In this document: one piece after another, positions 51,768-60,262 of the stretch
Layout of the letters: each line of letters starts with the position of its first letter
Numbering within the stretch: the first letter of the stretch is position 1
From: Paraburkholderia panacisoli
GTDB taxonomy: Bacteria > Pseudomonadota > Gammaproteobacteria > Burkholderiales > Burkholderiaceae
Direction of reading: 5' to 3'
DNA length: 64,000 nucleotides
Assembly: GCF_008369935.1 (NCBI RefSeq)
Contig: NZ_VTUZ01000005.1
Coordinates: 1 to 64,000 of the forward strand
Position numbers and translations under genes: made by a program
Notes under the pieces: generated by a model
Databases searched by the model: none
The model's input: only the letters and a program-made list of their open reading frames with translations
What the model was told of the DNA's origin: nothing

Positions 51768-52988
51768 TCAGGCCACGCCCTTCAGGCAGTCCTCGGCGCG
51801 CCAGCCGTGCAGCCATTGCAACGCGTCGTAGAACTGCTCCTGCGTGCGTCCCACCCACAGCGAGTTGCGCACCTGGCGCTCGACGCCCTTCGCGTGATAG
51901 ATCCGTCCCATCTCGCGCGCCGAGTACAGCACGCGCGCAGTACGCGGAATCCGCGCTTTCTCGTACAGCGCGAACGCGGCTTCGAAGTCGCCGTCGGCTG
52001 CCGCTACCGCCGCGCCTAGCGTGACCGCGTCCTCGAGTGCCTGACAGGCGCCCTGGGCCAGGTATTGCGTCATCGGGTGCGCCGCGTCGCCGAGCACCGT
52101 CGCGCGGCCGAAGCTCCAGCGTTCGACCGGATCGCGATCGGCGGTGGCCCAGCGCTTCCAGGACGTCGGGCGGTCGAGCATCTGATGCGGCAGCGGATGA
52201 ATGCCTTCGAAGTACGACAGCACTTCCTCCTTGCTGCCTTCGCGCACGCCCCACTGCTCCTGTTCGCGGCTGTGGAACGTGACGACGAGGTTGTACTGCT
52301 GGCCGCCGCGCAGCGGGTAATGCACCAGGTGGCAATGCGGACCGGCCCATACCACCGGCGCGTTGATGCGCAGATCGGTGGGCATGTTCTGCACGTCGAC
52401 CACCGCGCGATACACGACATGCCCGGTCACATGAGGCTCATCGCCGATCAGCGTCTGACGGACCGCCGACTTCACGCCGTCGCAGCCGATCGCGGCATCC
52501 GCGCGATAGCGCTCGCCGTGTTGGTCGGTGACCGTGACGCCGCTGTCATCCTGGTCGAGCGAACGCACCTGCGTGTTGGTGCGGAACTGGATCAGCGGAT
52601 GATCCCGCACCGCCTCCAGGATCGACAGATGGATGTCGGCGCGATGAATCACCGCATACGGATTGCCGAAGCGCTGACGGTACGGCGCACCGACGTCGAT
52701 ATGGGCGACCTCTTTGGCGTCGATCGCGTCCATCAGATTCAGGCTGTCGGTGAATACCGCGCGGCCGCGCGCCGAGTCGCCGACACCCAGCGCGTCGAGC
52801 GCATTGAACGCGTTCGCGGCGAGCTGGATGCCCGCGCCGATCTCGCCGATCTCCGGAGCCTGCTCCAGCAACTGCACGCCGATGCCTTGCCGCGCCAGCG
52901 CCAGCGCCGCCGCCAGCCCGCCGATGCCGCCGCCGACCACGATCACGCGGCGGGTCTCCTTACGTGTCTCTTGATGTGTCTCACTCAT
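51768..52988 (-). CDS. FAD-dependent 3-hydroxybenzoate 6-monooxygenase
   Basis: The 406-residue flavoprotein has the FAD-binding GxGxxG in VIVVGGGIGGLAAALALARQ, the middle DG motif in AAIGCDGVKSAVRQTLIGDE and the second FAD motif ATVLGDAAHPMTQYLAQGAC, with NAYGN-free aromatic-ring hydroxylase architecture. It is most like 3-hydroxybenzoate 6-hydroxylases (NagX/XlnD/MhbM), which form gentisate with NADH and O2. Salicylate hydroxylases are similar, but the neighbouring gentisate genes favour the 6-hydroxylase. AGGAGA lies eight bases before the ATG at 52988; the frame is open further upstream. Confidence 0.88.
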   Translation of the reverse strand: MSETHQETRKETRRVIVVGGGIGGLAAALALARQGIGVQLLEQAPEIGEIGAGIQLAANAFNALDALGVGDSARGRAVFTDSLNLMDAIDAKEVAHIDVGAPYRQRFGNPYAVIHRADIHLSILEAVRDHPLIQFRTNTQVRSLDQDDSGVTVTDQHGERYRADAAIGCDGVKSAVRQTLIGDEPHVTGHVVYRAVVDVQNMPTDLRINAPVVWAGPHCHLVHYPLRGGQQYNLVVTFHSREQEQWGVREGSKEEVLSYFEGIHPLPHQMLDRPTSWKRWATADRDPVERWSFGRATVLGDAAHPMTQYLAQGACQALEDAVTLGAAVAAADGDFEAAFALYEKARIPRTARVLYSAREMGRIYHAKGVERQVRNSLWVGRTQEQFYDALQWLHGWRAEDCLKGVA

Positions 52989-53010
52989 GACTGTTGTCTC
53001 CTGTACTGCG

Positions 53011-53661
53011 TCAGACTCTGTAGTCCGGCTGGCGCTGCGGTTGCGCGAGTTCGAATGCCGGGTGTTCGAGCGCGTGCCGATAAACGGCGAGGCTGCGCGG
53101 ATAGGCACTCAGATCGCAACCCATCCTTTGCGCATTGGCGATCTGCGGCACGAGGCAGCAGTCCGCGAGCGTCGGCTGTGCGCCGAAGCACCACGGGCCT
53201 TCCGCGTTTTGAGCATCGCGCGCCAGCAGACGCTCGACGCCCGCCATCCCTTCCGCGACCCAATGCCGGTACCACGCGTCTTTCTGTTCGGGCGATGCGC
53301 CGAGCACGTCCTGCACATAGCGCAGCACGCGCAGGTTGTCCACCGGGTGGATGTCGCAAGCGATCAGGTACGAAAGCTCGAGCACGCGGGCGCGCTCGTG
53401 CGCGTCGAGCGGAATCAGACGCGGTTCCGGATAGCGCGCATCCAGATAATCGATGATCGCCAGCGACTGGCCGAGGTGAAACTCGCCGTCGACCAGCGCG
53501 GGCACCGACGCCGACGGATTCACGTTCGCCACGTACTGCGGCTCGCGATGCGCACCCGTGCGGATATCGACCGGCAGGTAATCGTATGGCAGCCCCTTGA
53601 GGGCAAGCGCGATCCGCACTCGGTACGACGTTGAACTATTGAAGAAGCTATGAAGCTGCAC
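53011..53661 (-). CDS. maiA: Maleylpyruvate isomerase (zeta-class GST)
   Basis: The protein, about 216 residues from a GTG start, is a zeta-class glutathione transferase: QLHSFFNSSTSYRVRIALAL with the SS-x-S-x-RVRIAL glutathione-activating motif. CDIHPVDNLRVLRYVQDVLG and LADCCLVPQIANAQRMG follow. It isomerises maleylpyruvate to fumarylpyruvate, the step between gentisate dioxygenase and the hydrolase encoded just upstream. An ATG 11 codons earlier, overlapping the hydrolase gene, is the alternative start. Confidence 0.9.
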   Translation of the reverse strand: MQLHSFFNSSTSYRVRIALALKGLPYDYLPVDIRTGAHREPQYVANVNPSASVPALVDGEFHLGQSLAIIDYLDARYPEPRLIPLDAHERARVLELSYLIACDIHPVDNLRVLRYVQDVLGASPEQKDAWYRHWVAEGMAGVERLLARDAQNAEGPWCFGAQPTLADCCLVPQIANAQRMGCDLSAYPRSLAVYRHALEHPAFELAQPQRQPDYRV

Positions 53662-53683
53662 GATAAAACCCGTCAAATGAAGT

Positions 53684-54382
53684 TCAGACCACACGCACGG
53701 TCAATTCGCCGAGCCGTTCGACACCGACGGTCATCACGTCACCTGTCCTGACCGCGCCGACCCCTTCCGGCGTGCCGGTGTAGATCACGTCGCCCGGTTC
53801 GAGACGGAAGAACTTCGACAGATCGGCAACCGTCTCGGCCACCGACCAGATCAGATGGGACACATCGCTCTTCTGCTTCGTGTCGCCATTGACCGTCAGC
53901 CACAAGCCGGCCTTTTCGAAGTGCCCGGTCGCGCTGGCCGGATGGATCGGGCCGATCGGCGCCGAACGGTCGAACGCCTTGCCGATTTCCCACGGGCGCC
54001 CCATTTCGCGCATCTTCATCTGCAGATCGCGGCGCGTCATGTCGAGGCCGACTGCGTAGCCCCACACGTGGTCGAGCGCCTGGTCCAGCGGAATGTCGGA
54101 GCCCGCCTTGCCGATCACCGCAACCAGTTCCGCTTCGTAGTGATAGTTCTGCGTCTGCGACGGGTACGCGAGTTCGAGCGTTTCGCCGTAGGCGAGCGGC
54201 ACGAGCGCGTCGGCCGGCTTGCAGAAGAAGAACGGCGGCTCGCGATCCGGATCGAAGCCCATTTCGCGCGCATGCGCGGCGTAGTTGCGGCCTACGCAAT
54301 ACACGCGGCGCGCCGCGAACAGATCGCTCGTGCCGACGACGGGAATACCGACGGGCGCCTCAGGGGGAAAAATAAATGCCAT
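53684..54382 (-). CDS. Fumarylpyruvate hydrolase (FAH family)
   Basis: The 232-residue FAH-fold protein has ARRVYCVGRNYAAHAREMGF, PFFFCKPADALVPLAYGETL, NYHYEAELVAVIGKAGSDIP (metal-binding Glu-x-Glu) and GDVIYTGTPEGVGAVRTGDV. In gentisate degradation this enzyme (NagK-type) splits fumarylpyruvate into fumarate and pyruvate. A direct maleylpyruvate hydrolase is less likely because an isomerase is encoded next to it. It lies 113 bases downstream of the dioxygenase gene. Confidence 0.9.
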   Translation of the reverse strand: MAFIFPPEAPVGIPVVGTSDLFAARRVYCVGRNYAAHAREMGFDPDREPPFFFCKPADALVPLAYGETLELAYPSQTQNYHYEAELVAVIGKAGSDIPLDQALDHVWGYAVGLDMTRRDLQMKMREMGRPWEIGKAFDRSAPIGPIHPASATGHFEKAGLWLTVNGDTKQKSDVSHLIWSVAETVADLSKFFRLEPGDVIYTGTPEGVGAVRTGDVMTVGVERLGELTVRVV

Positions 54383-54495
54383 GTTGTGCGACTCACTCGT
54401 GCGTAAAGGGGTGAAGGGAGATCAAGGGAGAATCAAAGGCCCAGGCCGGCGCGACGCGCTTCGCGTGGTTTGTGCGCGTCGCCTGGTTGCGTCGC

Positions 54496-55542
54496 CTAGC
54501 TGCGCTCTTCGCGCAGCAGGTTCAGCGCGGCCAGCACCGGCCGGTCCGAATAGCTGAACAGCACGCTTTCGCTGGCAGCGGACAACTGCACCGGCACCCA
54601 CGAAGGCGCGACGAATACGTCGTGCGGCTCGAAGGAAAATTCGCTTTCACCGATGCGCGCCGTGCCCTGTCCTTCCACGACGCAGTACACCGTGGCGTCG
54701 GTGCTGCGATACGTGCGGCCCTGGAAGCCGGCCGGCAGCAGCTGCATGAACGTCGCCATGGTCGGCATCGGCCAGCCGCCGGTGGTCGGGTTCACGTAAC
54801 GCAGCTTCACGCCGTCCCACGCGTCGGGCTCGCCGTTGCGATACAGCGTGTCGAGCGCTTCGCGGCTGCGTTCATATGGATAACTGAAGATCGGCGAAGT
54901 CGGGTTCGACGCGACGTGGCGCACCGGCGCCATGTTGTGGCCGAAGCGCGCGAGGCTGTCGCCTTCGGGCCGCGTGACAGGCTGCATCGCGTGCGGATAG
55001 TTTTCCGCGAAGCCCGCGTCGAGACTCGCGACGAGCGGAATATCCAGGCCATCGAGCCAGACCACCGGCTCACCGCCCTCTTCGACCGCAGGGTTGCCGT
55101 GGTCGTGCCACGTCCACGACGGCGTGATGATGAAGTCGCCCGGATGCATGGTCGTGCGTTCACCGTCGACCGCGGTCCACGCGCCCTTTCCCTCGACGAT
55201 GAACCGCAGCGCGGACTGCGTATGGCGATGGCTCGGCGCGATTTCGCCGGGCAGGATCAGCTGAAGCCCGGCATAGAGGCTCGGCGTCATGCTCGACTTG
55301 CCGGGCAAGCCCGGATTTTCGAGCACCAGCACCCGCCGCACCGCTTCCTCGGCGCTGATGACCGAGCCGGCCTGCATCACCAGGTCGCGCACCTGCGCAT
55401 ATTTCCAGATCGCGGGCTGTGCGCGCGGCTGCGGCTCGCGCGGCACGAGGCTGTGAAGGGATTCCCAAAGCGGCGTCATCCGCTGGCGGGCGATCTGTTC
55501 GTAGTAGGCCGCGCGTTGCTCGCGCTGATCGTTGGCTGACAT
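54496..55542 (-). CDS. gtdA: Gentisate 1,2-dioxygenase
   Basis: The 348-residue bicupin protein matches gentisate dioxygenases. The first cupin holds [20 protein letters not shown] with the iron-binding histidines and [17 protein letters not shown] with the third; the second cupin has [20 protein letters not shown] and [12 protein letters not shown]. It cleaves gentisate to maleylpyruvate with Fe(II). AGGAGA five bases before the ATG at 55542 fixes the start over an upstream ATG. It is the first gene of the operon, divergent from a LysR gene. Confidence 0.93.
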   Translation of the reverse strand: MSANDQREQRAAYYEQIARQRMTPLWESLHSLVPREPQPRAQPAIWKYAQVRDLVMQAGSVISAEEAVRRVLVLENPGLPGKSSMTPSLYAGLQLILPGEIAPSHRHTQSALRFIVEGKGAWTAVDGERTTMHPGDFIITPSWTWHDHGNPAVEEGGEPVVWLDGLDIPLVASLDAGFAENYPHAMQPVTRPEGDSLARFGHNMAPVRHVASNPTSPIFSYPYERSREALDTLYRNGEPDAWDGVKLRYVNPTTGGWPMPTMATFMQLLPAGFQGRTYRSTDATVYCVVEGQGTARIGESEFSFEPHDVFVAPSWVPVQLSAASESVLFSYSDRPVLAALNLLREERS

Positions 55543-55621
55543 GATGTCTCCTGGGTCTGACGGCATTGGGCGCAACACCGGTCCGGTGCGATGCGTGTTA
55601 TGCATGATTTATATGCCCCCT

Positions 55622-55677
55622 AGCTATATCCTGTAAAATAACGAATTACTCTTATCCATATAGTTTTGGATATAGCT
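55622..55677. promoter_or_regulatory. LysR operator candidates in the gentisate intergenic region
   Basis: AGCTATATC at 55622-55630 and GATATAGCT at 55669-55677 form a 9-bp dyad with 38 bases between. Inside it TATCCA at 55653-55658 and TGGATA at 55667-55672 form a second dyad. The region is AT-rich and lies between the dioxygenase and LysR starts, next to the LysR start codon, as is usual for autoregulated LysR systems. Confidence 0.7.
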
Positions 55678-55692
55678 CAGTGAGGCACCCCA

Positions 55693-56637
55693 ATGGACTG
55701 GACTTACCGGCTGCGTCTGAGGCATTTGCAGGTGCTGTTGAGCCTCGCTGAAACGGGCAATCTCAGCCAGTCGGCGGCCGCGCTGAATACGACGCAGCCC
55801 GCGCTGTCGAAGTGGCTCAAGGAACTGGAAGCGGATATCGGCCTCGCGCTGTTCGAGCGGCATGCGCGCGGACTGCGGCCCACCCGCCACGGGGAATCGC
55901 TGCTCGAGCACGCCCGGCGCATCGAGGCGCATCTCGACAGCGCCCGCGACGATATGCAGGCGCTACGCGACGGCGGCAGCGGACTGGTGTCGATCGGCAC
56001 CTCCGGCGTGTCGAGCGCGGACACGGTTCCGCTCGCGGTGGCGCGTCTGCTCGAACAATTGCCGCGCGCGCAGGTCCGGCTGGTCGAAAGCACGATGAAT
56101 CAGTTGCTCCCGCAGTTGGCCAGAGGCGAGCTGGACATCGTGGTCGGCCGCTCGTCGCCGGAGAATACGGACCCGCAGATCCAGTGTGAGAAGCTTTATG
56201 AGGAGCCGATCCACTTCGTGTCACGGCCGCAGCACCCGTTGAGCGGCAAGGACTCGCTCGACTGGGATGACCTCCTGGCCTATCAATGGATCGTGTGGCC
56301 GAACGGCACGCCGGTGAGGAACGCGCTGGAGACGGCGCTCGCCGCGGCGGGACAAACGCTGCCGGGCCGTTGTATCGAATCGAACTCATCGATCCTCAAC
56401 ATCACGCTGCTCAACCACACCGATCTGGTCGGCGTGGCGTCGCACCGGGCCGCACGCCGCTTCGTGCAATTGAACACGCTGCGGATTCTGCCGATGCAAC
56501 TCTCGGGCTTCGGCTCGGTGTCGATGTACTGGCGTGCCGACAGCCTCAACCGCGCCGCAGTTGCGCTCGCGGTGGAGAGCCTGCGGGCGTGCGCGCAACT
56601 CGATGTCGACGAAACAGAAGAAGCGTCCGGCGCGTGA
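55693..56637 (+). CDS. LysR-type regulator of the gentisate/3-hydroxybenzoate operon
   Basis: The 314-residue protein has the LysR HTH (LRHLQVLLSLAETGNLSQSA, then LNTTQPALSKWLKELEADIG) and an effector domain (GLVSIGTSGVSSADTVPLAV, ELDIVVGRSSPENTDPQIQC, LYEEPIHFVSRPQHPLSGKD). The HTH has the TTQPALSKWLKELE form shared with CbbR/GbpR-like aromatic-pathway regulators. Its divergent position relative to gentisate dioxygenase makes it the likely activator, with a pathway aromatic acid as inducer. Confidence 0.9.
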   Translation: MDWTYRLRLRHLQVLLSLAETGNLSQSAAALNTTQPALSKWLKELEADIGLALFERHARGLRPTRHGESLLEHARRIEAHLDSARDDMQALRDGGSGLVSIGTSGVSSADTVPLAVARLLEQLPRAQVRLVESTMNQLLPQLARGELDIVVGRSSPENTDPQIQCEKLYEEPIHFVSRPQHPLSGKDSLDWDDLLAYQWIVWPNGTPVRNALETALAAAGQTLPGRCIESNSSILNITLLNHTDLVGVASHRAARRFVQLNTLRILPMQLSGFGSVSMYWRADSLNRAAVALAVESLRACAQLDVDETEEASGA

Positions 56638-56801
56638 GGGGTCAGGCGCGGTTCAAAGGCCGCGGTTTTCTGCCGAGGCGCGTGCCGGATGGAAGCCAGG
56701 ACTTCGGCGCTGACCGCTTCAACGCAAAGCGGATCGCCCCGATCTGCACACGACGAACCCGCTGACTCGCCGCTCTTTCGCTCCGAGCGGCAACCCAGGC
56801 T

Positions 56802-56951
56802 CTAGCTTCCTGAGCCCGGCGTGCCAGCGCCGCCGGCGTTGCGCTGCCGCTGTCTGCTCCGGCGCGCGCGCGCGATGCTGACGAAAATCAGCACGATCGC
56901 CAGCAGCGTCAATTCGATGAACGCGGGGATCTGAATAGGATCGTGGAACAT
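56802..56951 (-). CDS. Small single-span membrane protein
   Basis: A 49-residue frame reads MFHDPIQIPAFIELTLLAIV followed by LIFVSIARARRSRQRQRN, giving one membrane helix (about residues 13-30) and a strongly basic tail on the cytoplasmic side. GGAGG lies seven bases before the ATG, which supports translation. I do not recognise a family. It is isolated between the LysR gene and the FecR operon. Confidence 0.5.
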   Translation of the reverse strand: MFHDPIQIPAFIELTLLAIVLIFVSIARARRSRQRQRNAGGAGTPGSGS

Positions 56952-57316
56952 GACGGGGCCTCCACCACGTGATCCGGCCATCTTACGCCGGTAGCAACTA
57001 TCGGACGGCATGGCGTCCGTTGGGGCTTGCTCGCGGCCCAAGCCTGCCGCTCGAACCGAATGTCCGCATTGCGCGAACTTCAATGCGTCTGACCACGATA
57101 TGCGTGGAACCGCACAGAGCGATCGGCGCCGGGCGCCCTATTCTGCGGGATGCCGCGAAAACGACGCCCCGGTTTCCGGGACCCGCTTTTCCCGCGTGCC
57201 GTACGCCAGTCCTAGCTCCACGAGCAGTCGAGCAAATATCGGTCACAACACCACGTTGACATCGGCAAGCCGCGCTGCCCCGTGGAAAGTAGCGCTTACG
57301 CCAGCAGGTGCCACCG
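56952..57316. other. Intergenic region upstream of the FecR operon
   Basis: About 365 bases separate the small minus-strand gene from the FecR gene. I see no supported gene, repeat or clear promoter motif in it. It must contain the promoters of both neighbouring units. Confidence 0.4.
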
Positions 57317-57802
57317 ATGCGTGTCCAGTCCCTCACCCGTGTCCTGATTCTCGCCTGCGGCTGCATGGCCGCCGCCAACGCGTTCGCAGCCGACGCAGCC
57401 ACCCCCGCCGATGTCGCCGGCGTCGTCAAAACCGTGAAGGGCACCGTGCGCATCGAGCGGGGCGGCGGCAGCTCGGGCGCGGTCATCGGCAGCGACGTGT
57501 ACAGCAGCGATCGCGTCGTGACCGGCCCGGAATCGTCCGTCGGCATCACGCTGCGCGACACGACCCAACTCTCGGCCGGCGCCAACACTACGCTCGAACT
57601 CGACCAGTTCGCGTTCAACAGCACGACCCATGACGGCGTGCTCCATGCGAGCGTCAAACATGGTTCGCTGTCGGTGATCTCCGGCAAGCTGGCTCACGCA
57701 AACCCGGACGCGGTCCGCTTCAGCACGCCGACCACCACGCTGGGCGTGCGCGGCACGGCATTCATCATCGAAGTCGGTGACCAAGGGGAGAGTGCGCGTT
57801 GA
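57317..57802 (+). CDS. FecR-domain exported protein
   Basis: The 161-residue protein has a signal peptide (RVLILACGCMAAANAFAADA, residues about 7-26) and one FecR domain: GVVKTVKGTVRIERGGGSSG, VYSSDRVVTGPESSVGITLR, and the end FSTPTTTLGVRGTAFIIEV. Here FecR is not linked to a sigma factor. This stand-alone periplasmic form often occurs with OmpA-like lipoproteins and CHASE2 proteins, as here. Its stop overlaps the TTG start of the next gene, indicating coupling. Confidence 0.85.
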   Translation: MRVQSLTRVLILACGCMAAANAFAADAATPADVAGVVKTVKGTVRIERGGGSSGAVIGSDVYSSDRVVTGPESSVGITLRDTTQLSAGANTTLELDQFAFNSTTHDGVLHASVKHGSLSVISGKLAHANPDAVRFSTPTTTLGVRGTAFIIEVGDQGESAR

Positions 57803-58416
57803 AAGCCGTCATCCGACCTCAGCGCCTCGCGTCAGCGGCGGCATTCGTCGCGTTGGCCTCACTCGCCGGCTGCAGCACGCCGCCGGACAAAATCATCCTG
57901 TTACCCGATCCGGAAGGCAACGTCGGCGCGGTCGTGGTCCACAGCGCGAAGGCCGAGCAGACCATCGACAAGGCTTACGCCGGTGTCGACGTCGCGCAGA
58001 ACGGCGCGATAGAAAAGACCATGGAAAGCCAGTCCAGCGTGCAAGCCCGGTATGGCGCACTGCTCGCTGCCCGGCCGCCTCGTCCGATGACATTCACGTT
58101 GTTCTTCCTGTTCGACTCGGCCACCGAACTGGCGCCGGATTCCCCCGCCACGGTCGAAAAGCTGAAAGCCGTGCTGGCGACCTGGCCCGCGCCGCAGGTG
58201 GTGGTCATCGGTCACACCGATCTGGCGGGCTCCCAGGAGTTCAACGACCGGCTGTCGCTGCGGCGCGCCCAGAGTGCGGCGGCGTTCCTCGTCAAGCAAG
58301 GCATTCCCGCCAGCAAGATTGAGATCGCCGGCCGGGGCAAGCGCGAGCCACTGGTCCAGACGGCCGACGGCGTGCCCAACCGGATGAACCGGCGGGTCGT
58401 CATCACCATTCAATGA
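57799..58416 (+). CDS. OmpA-family lipoprotein (TTG start)
   Basis: The 205-residue protein has a lipoprotein signal with lipobox LAGC near residue 25, a short helical spacer, and a C-terminal OmpA peptidoglycan-binding domain: FTLFFLFDSATELAPDS, VVVIGHTDLAGSQEFNDRLS, LRRAQSAAAFLVKQGIPASK and GVPNRMNRRVVITI. The Asp and Arg that contact diaminopimelate are present in the usual motifs. The TTG start overlaps the FecR stop and is preceded by AGGGGAG. It probably anchors the operon's complex to the cell wall. Confidence 0.87.
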   Translation: MKAVIRPQRLASAAAFVALASLAGCSTPPDKIILLPDPEGNVGAVVVHSAKAEQTIDKAYAGVDVAQNGAIEKTMESQSSVQARYGALLAARPPRPMTFTLFFLFDSATELAPDSPATVEKLKAVLATWPAPQVVVIGHTDLAGSQEFNDRLSLRRAQSAAAFLVKQGIPASKIEIAGRGKREPLVQTADGVPNRMNRRVVITIQ

Positions 58417-58439
58417 CGCGATCCGCCGATCGCCGCTGA

Positions 58440-59939
58440 ATGCCCCTCCCTTCGATGAAACGCTACTACGACCCATGGCGTAAGCGGATCGGAAAACTGC
58501 TGAAGGCGCTTCAGGGGCGTCCGGTGGCATTGGTGGTGCTGTTCGGGCTGAGCCTGCTCAATCTGACCAGCGAATGGCCGAGCGACATCCCGCGTCCGGC
58601 TTTCGTCGACACGCTCGACGACGCGCTGCCGGACTCGTTCAAGACGGCCCGCCAGCTGCTGTTCGATCAGTATCAACGTCACTACAAGAGGATTCCGGCG
58701 ACGCAGCCCGTGACCATCGTCGAGATAGACGAGGAGACGCTGGCCAGCGTCGGTCAATGGCCGTGGCCGCGCAACCGGCTCGCGGGTCTGATCGACGCCA
58801 TTGCGGCGTACAAGCCGCTCGCCATCGGTCTGGACATCTACATGCCGGAGCCGGATCAGACCTCGCCCGACCGGGTCGCCGACAATCTGCCGAAGACAGC
58901 CGCGGCGCTGGCCGCCGGGTTGCGGGCGCTGCCGAGTCACGATGCGATTCTCGCCGGCTCGCTGCGCGCGGCGCCGAGCATCCTCGGTGCGGCCGCGCTC
59001 GATCACGCCGCGTTCGCCACCCGCACCACGCTGCGCAGCGCGCTGGTCCTCGTGCACGGCGCCGATCCGCTGGACCATGTGCGGCGCTTCGAATACGTGC
59101 TCGCGAGCCTGCCCGAACTGCAGGCGGCGGCCCACGGGCAAGCGCTGCTGAGCGTGGCGCTCGAGCAGGGCGTGGTCCGGCATATTCCGCTCGTGATGGG
59201 CCTGGGCGACCGGCTGGTGCCCAGCCTGCCGATGGAAATGCTGCGCGTCGCCACGGGTTCGGCGGCGCTCGAGGTCTATGCCGACAGCTCCGGCGTGCAG
59301 GCGGTGGGCGTCGCGGATGTGCAGGTGCCCACGCAACCGGGCGGCGACATCTGGCTGCATTTCGCGTCGATCCGCTCGACCCTGGGCCGCTACGTGTCCG
59401 CGCGCGACATCCTGCAAGGCAAGGTCGACGCCGACCGCATCCGCGACAAACTCGTGCTGGTCGGACTGACCGGCGCCGGTGTGACCGACATGCGCACGAC
59501 CCCGCTGGGCGAACTGGTGCCGGGTATCGAGATTCAGGCTCAGGTGATCGAGACCATCTTCGAGGGACGTTTCCTGCGCCGCCCCACCTGGCTGAAATGG
59601 GCGGAGAGCGGCTTCATCATGACCTTCGGTCTACTGATCGTCTGGTACGTGCCGCGCAAGAGATCGCGGCTCGCGGAATTCATCAGAGCCGTGCCCAAAG
59701 GGGTCGCGATGTTGGGGCTGTCCCTGCATCTGCTGAATCTCCTGTGCTGCTTCTACATCTTCATGCACTTCGGATTTCTGATCGACGCGGCCGCGATCTT
59801 CATCATCCTGTCAGCCGTGATGGGGTGCTTTCTGTCACCCGCGTTGCTCCATCAGCAGGAACAGGCGCGCGCGGAAGCCGCCCTCGCGCAAAGGCCCCCA
59901 GCCGACAAGAACGGCGCGGGCAAAGCGCCCGAGGCTTGA
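58440..59939 (+). CDS. Stand-alone CHASE2 membrane protein
   Basis: The 499-residue protein has an N-terminal membrane helix (PVALVVLFGLSLLNLTSEWP). A long CHASE2 extracytoplasmic domain follows (about residues 60-375), with VTIVEIDEETLASVGQWPWP, IGLDIYMPEPDQTSP, DIWLHFASIRSTLGRYVSA and VLVGLTGAGVTDMRTTPLGE. Three C-terminal helices follow, then a short charged tail. CHASE2 normally precedes a cyclase, kinase or GGDEF domain; here the protein ends after about 35 cytoplasmic residues with no catalytic output. It probably signals through partners or acts with FecR and OmpA proteins of its operon. An alternative start is ATG 58455. Confidence 0.88.
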   Translation: MPLPSMKRYYDPWRKRIGKLLKALQGRPVALVVLFGLSLLNLTSEWPSDIPRPAFVDTLDDALPDSFKTARQLLFDQYQRHYKRIPATQPVTIVEIDEETLASVGQWPWPRNRLAGLIDAIAAYKPLAIGLDIYMPEPDQTSPDRVADNLPKTAAALAAGLRALPSHDAILAGSLRAAPSILGAAALDHAAFATRTTLRSALVLVHGADPLDHVRRFEYVLASLPELQAAAHGQALLSVALEQGVVRHIPLVMGLGDRLVPSLPMEMLRVATGSAALEVYADSSGVQAVGVADVQVPTQPGGDIWLHFASIRSTLGRYVSARDILQGKVDADRIRDKLVLVGLTGAGVTDMRTTPLGELVPGIEIQAQVIETIFEGRFLRRPTWLKWAESGFIMTFGLLIVWYVPRKRSRLAEFIRAVPKGVAMLGLSLHLLNLLCCFYIFMHFGFLIDAAAIFIILSAVMGCFLSPALLHQQEQARAEAALAQRPPADKNGAGKAPEA

Positions 59940-60262
59940 CGCCGCGACCGAGCGTAAGCTCGCTGTCAGACGCGGCGCACAACAGCCCGCGTTCGCATAG
60001 CTGACCCTAAAGCGCGTGATTTGAACTACAGTACATGCACGATCACTCAGATCGCGAACCGTCTCGACGATTTTCCAGGTTCTTCCAACGCGTTCAACGT
60101 ATCGACGTGCGAGGTGACGGAAATGGCAGATGCGGAAAGCTTCCCGGTGAGCGTGCAGGTCGGCGATCAGTTCTCCCATTCGACGAGCGCGCGCGGGTCG
60201 CGAAGAAAAAAACCGGTAACGTATCGAGGCACGGCAAGCGGCCCTTCGGAAAACAGCGCGCC
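59940..60262. other. Intergenic region upstream of the oxidase cluster
   Basis: These 323 bases hold no gene I can support. A 51-codon frame from ATG 60124 has no ribosome site or family likeness. A GAGCG-TAA-GCTC hairpin near 59950 is too short and lacks a T-run, so I do not call it a terminator. Confidence 0.4.
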
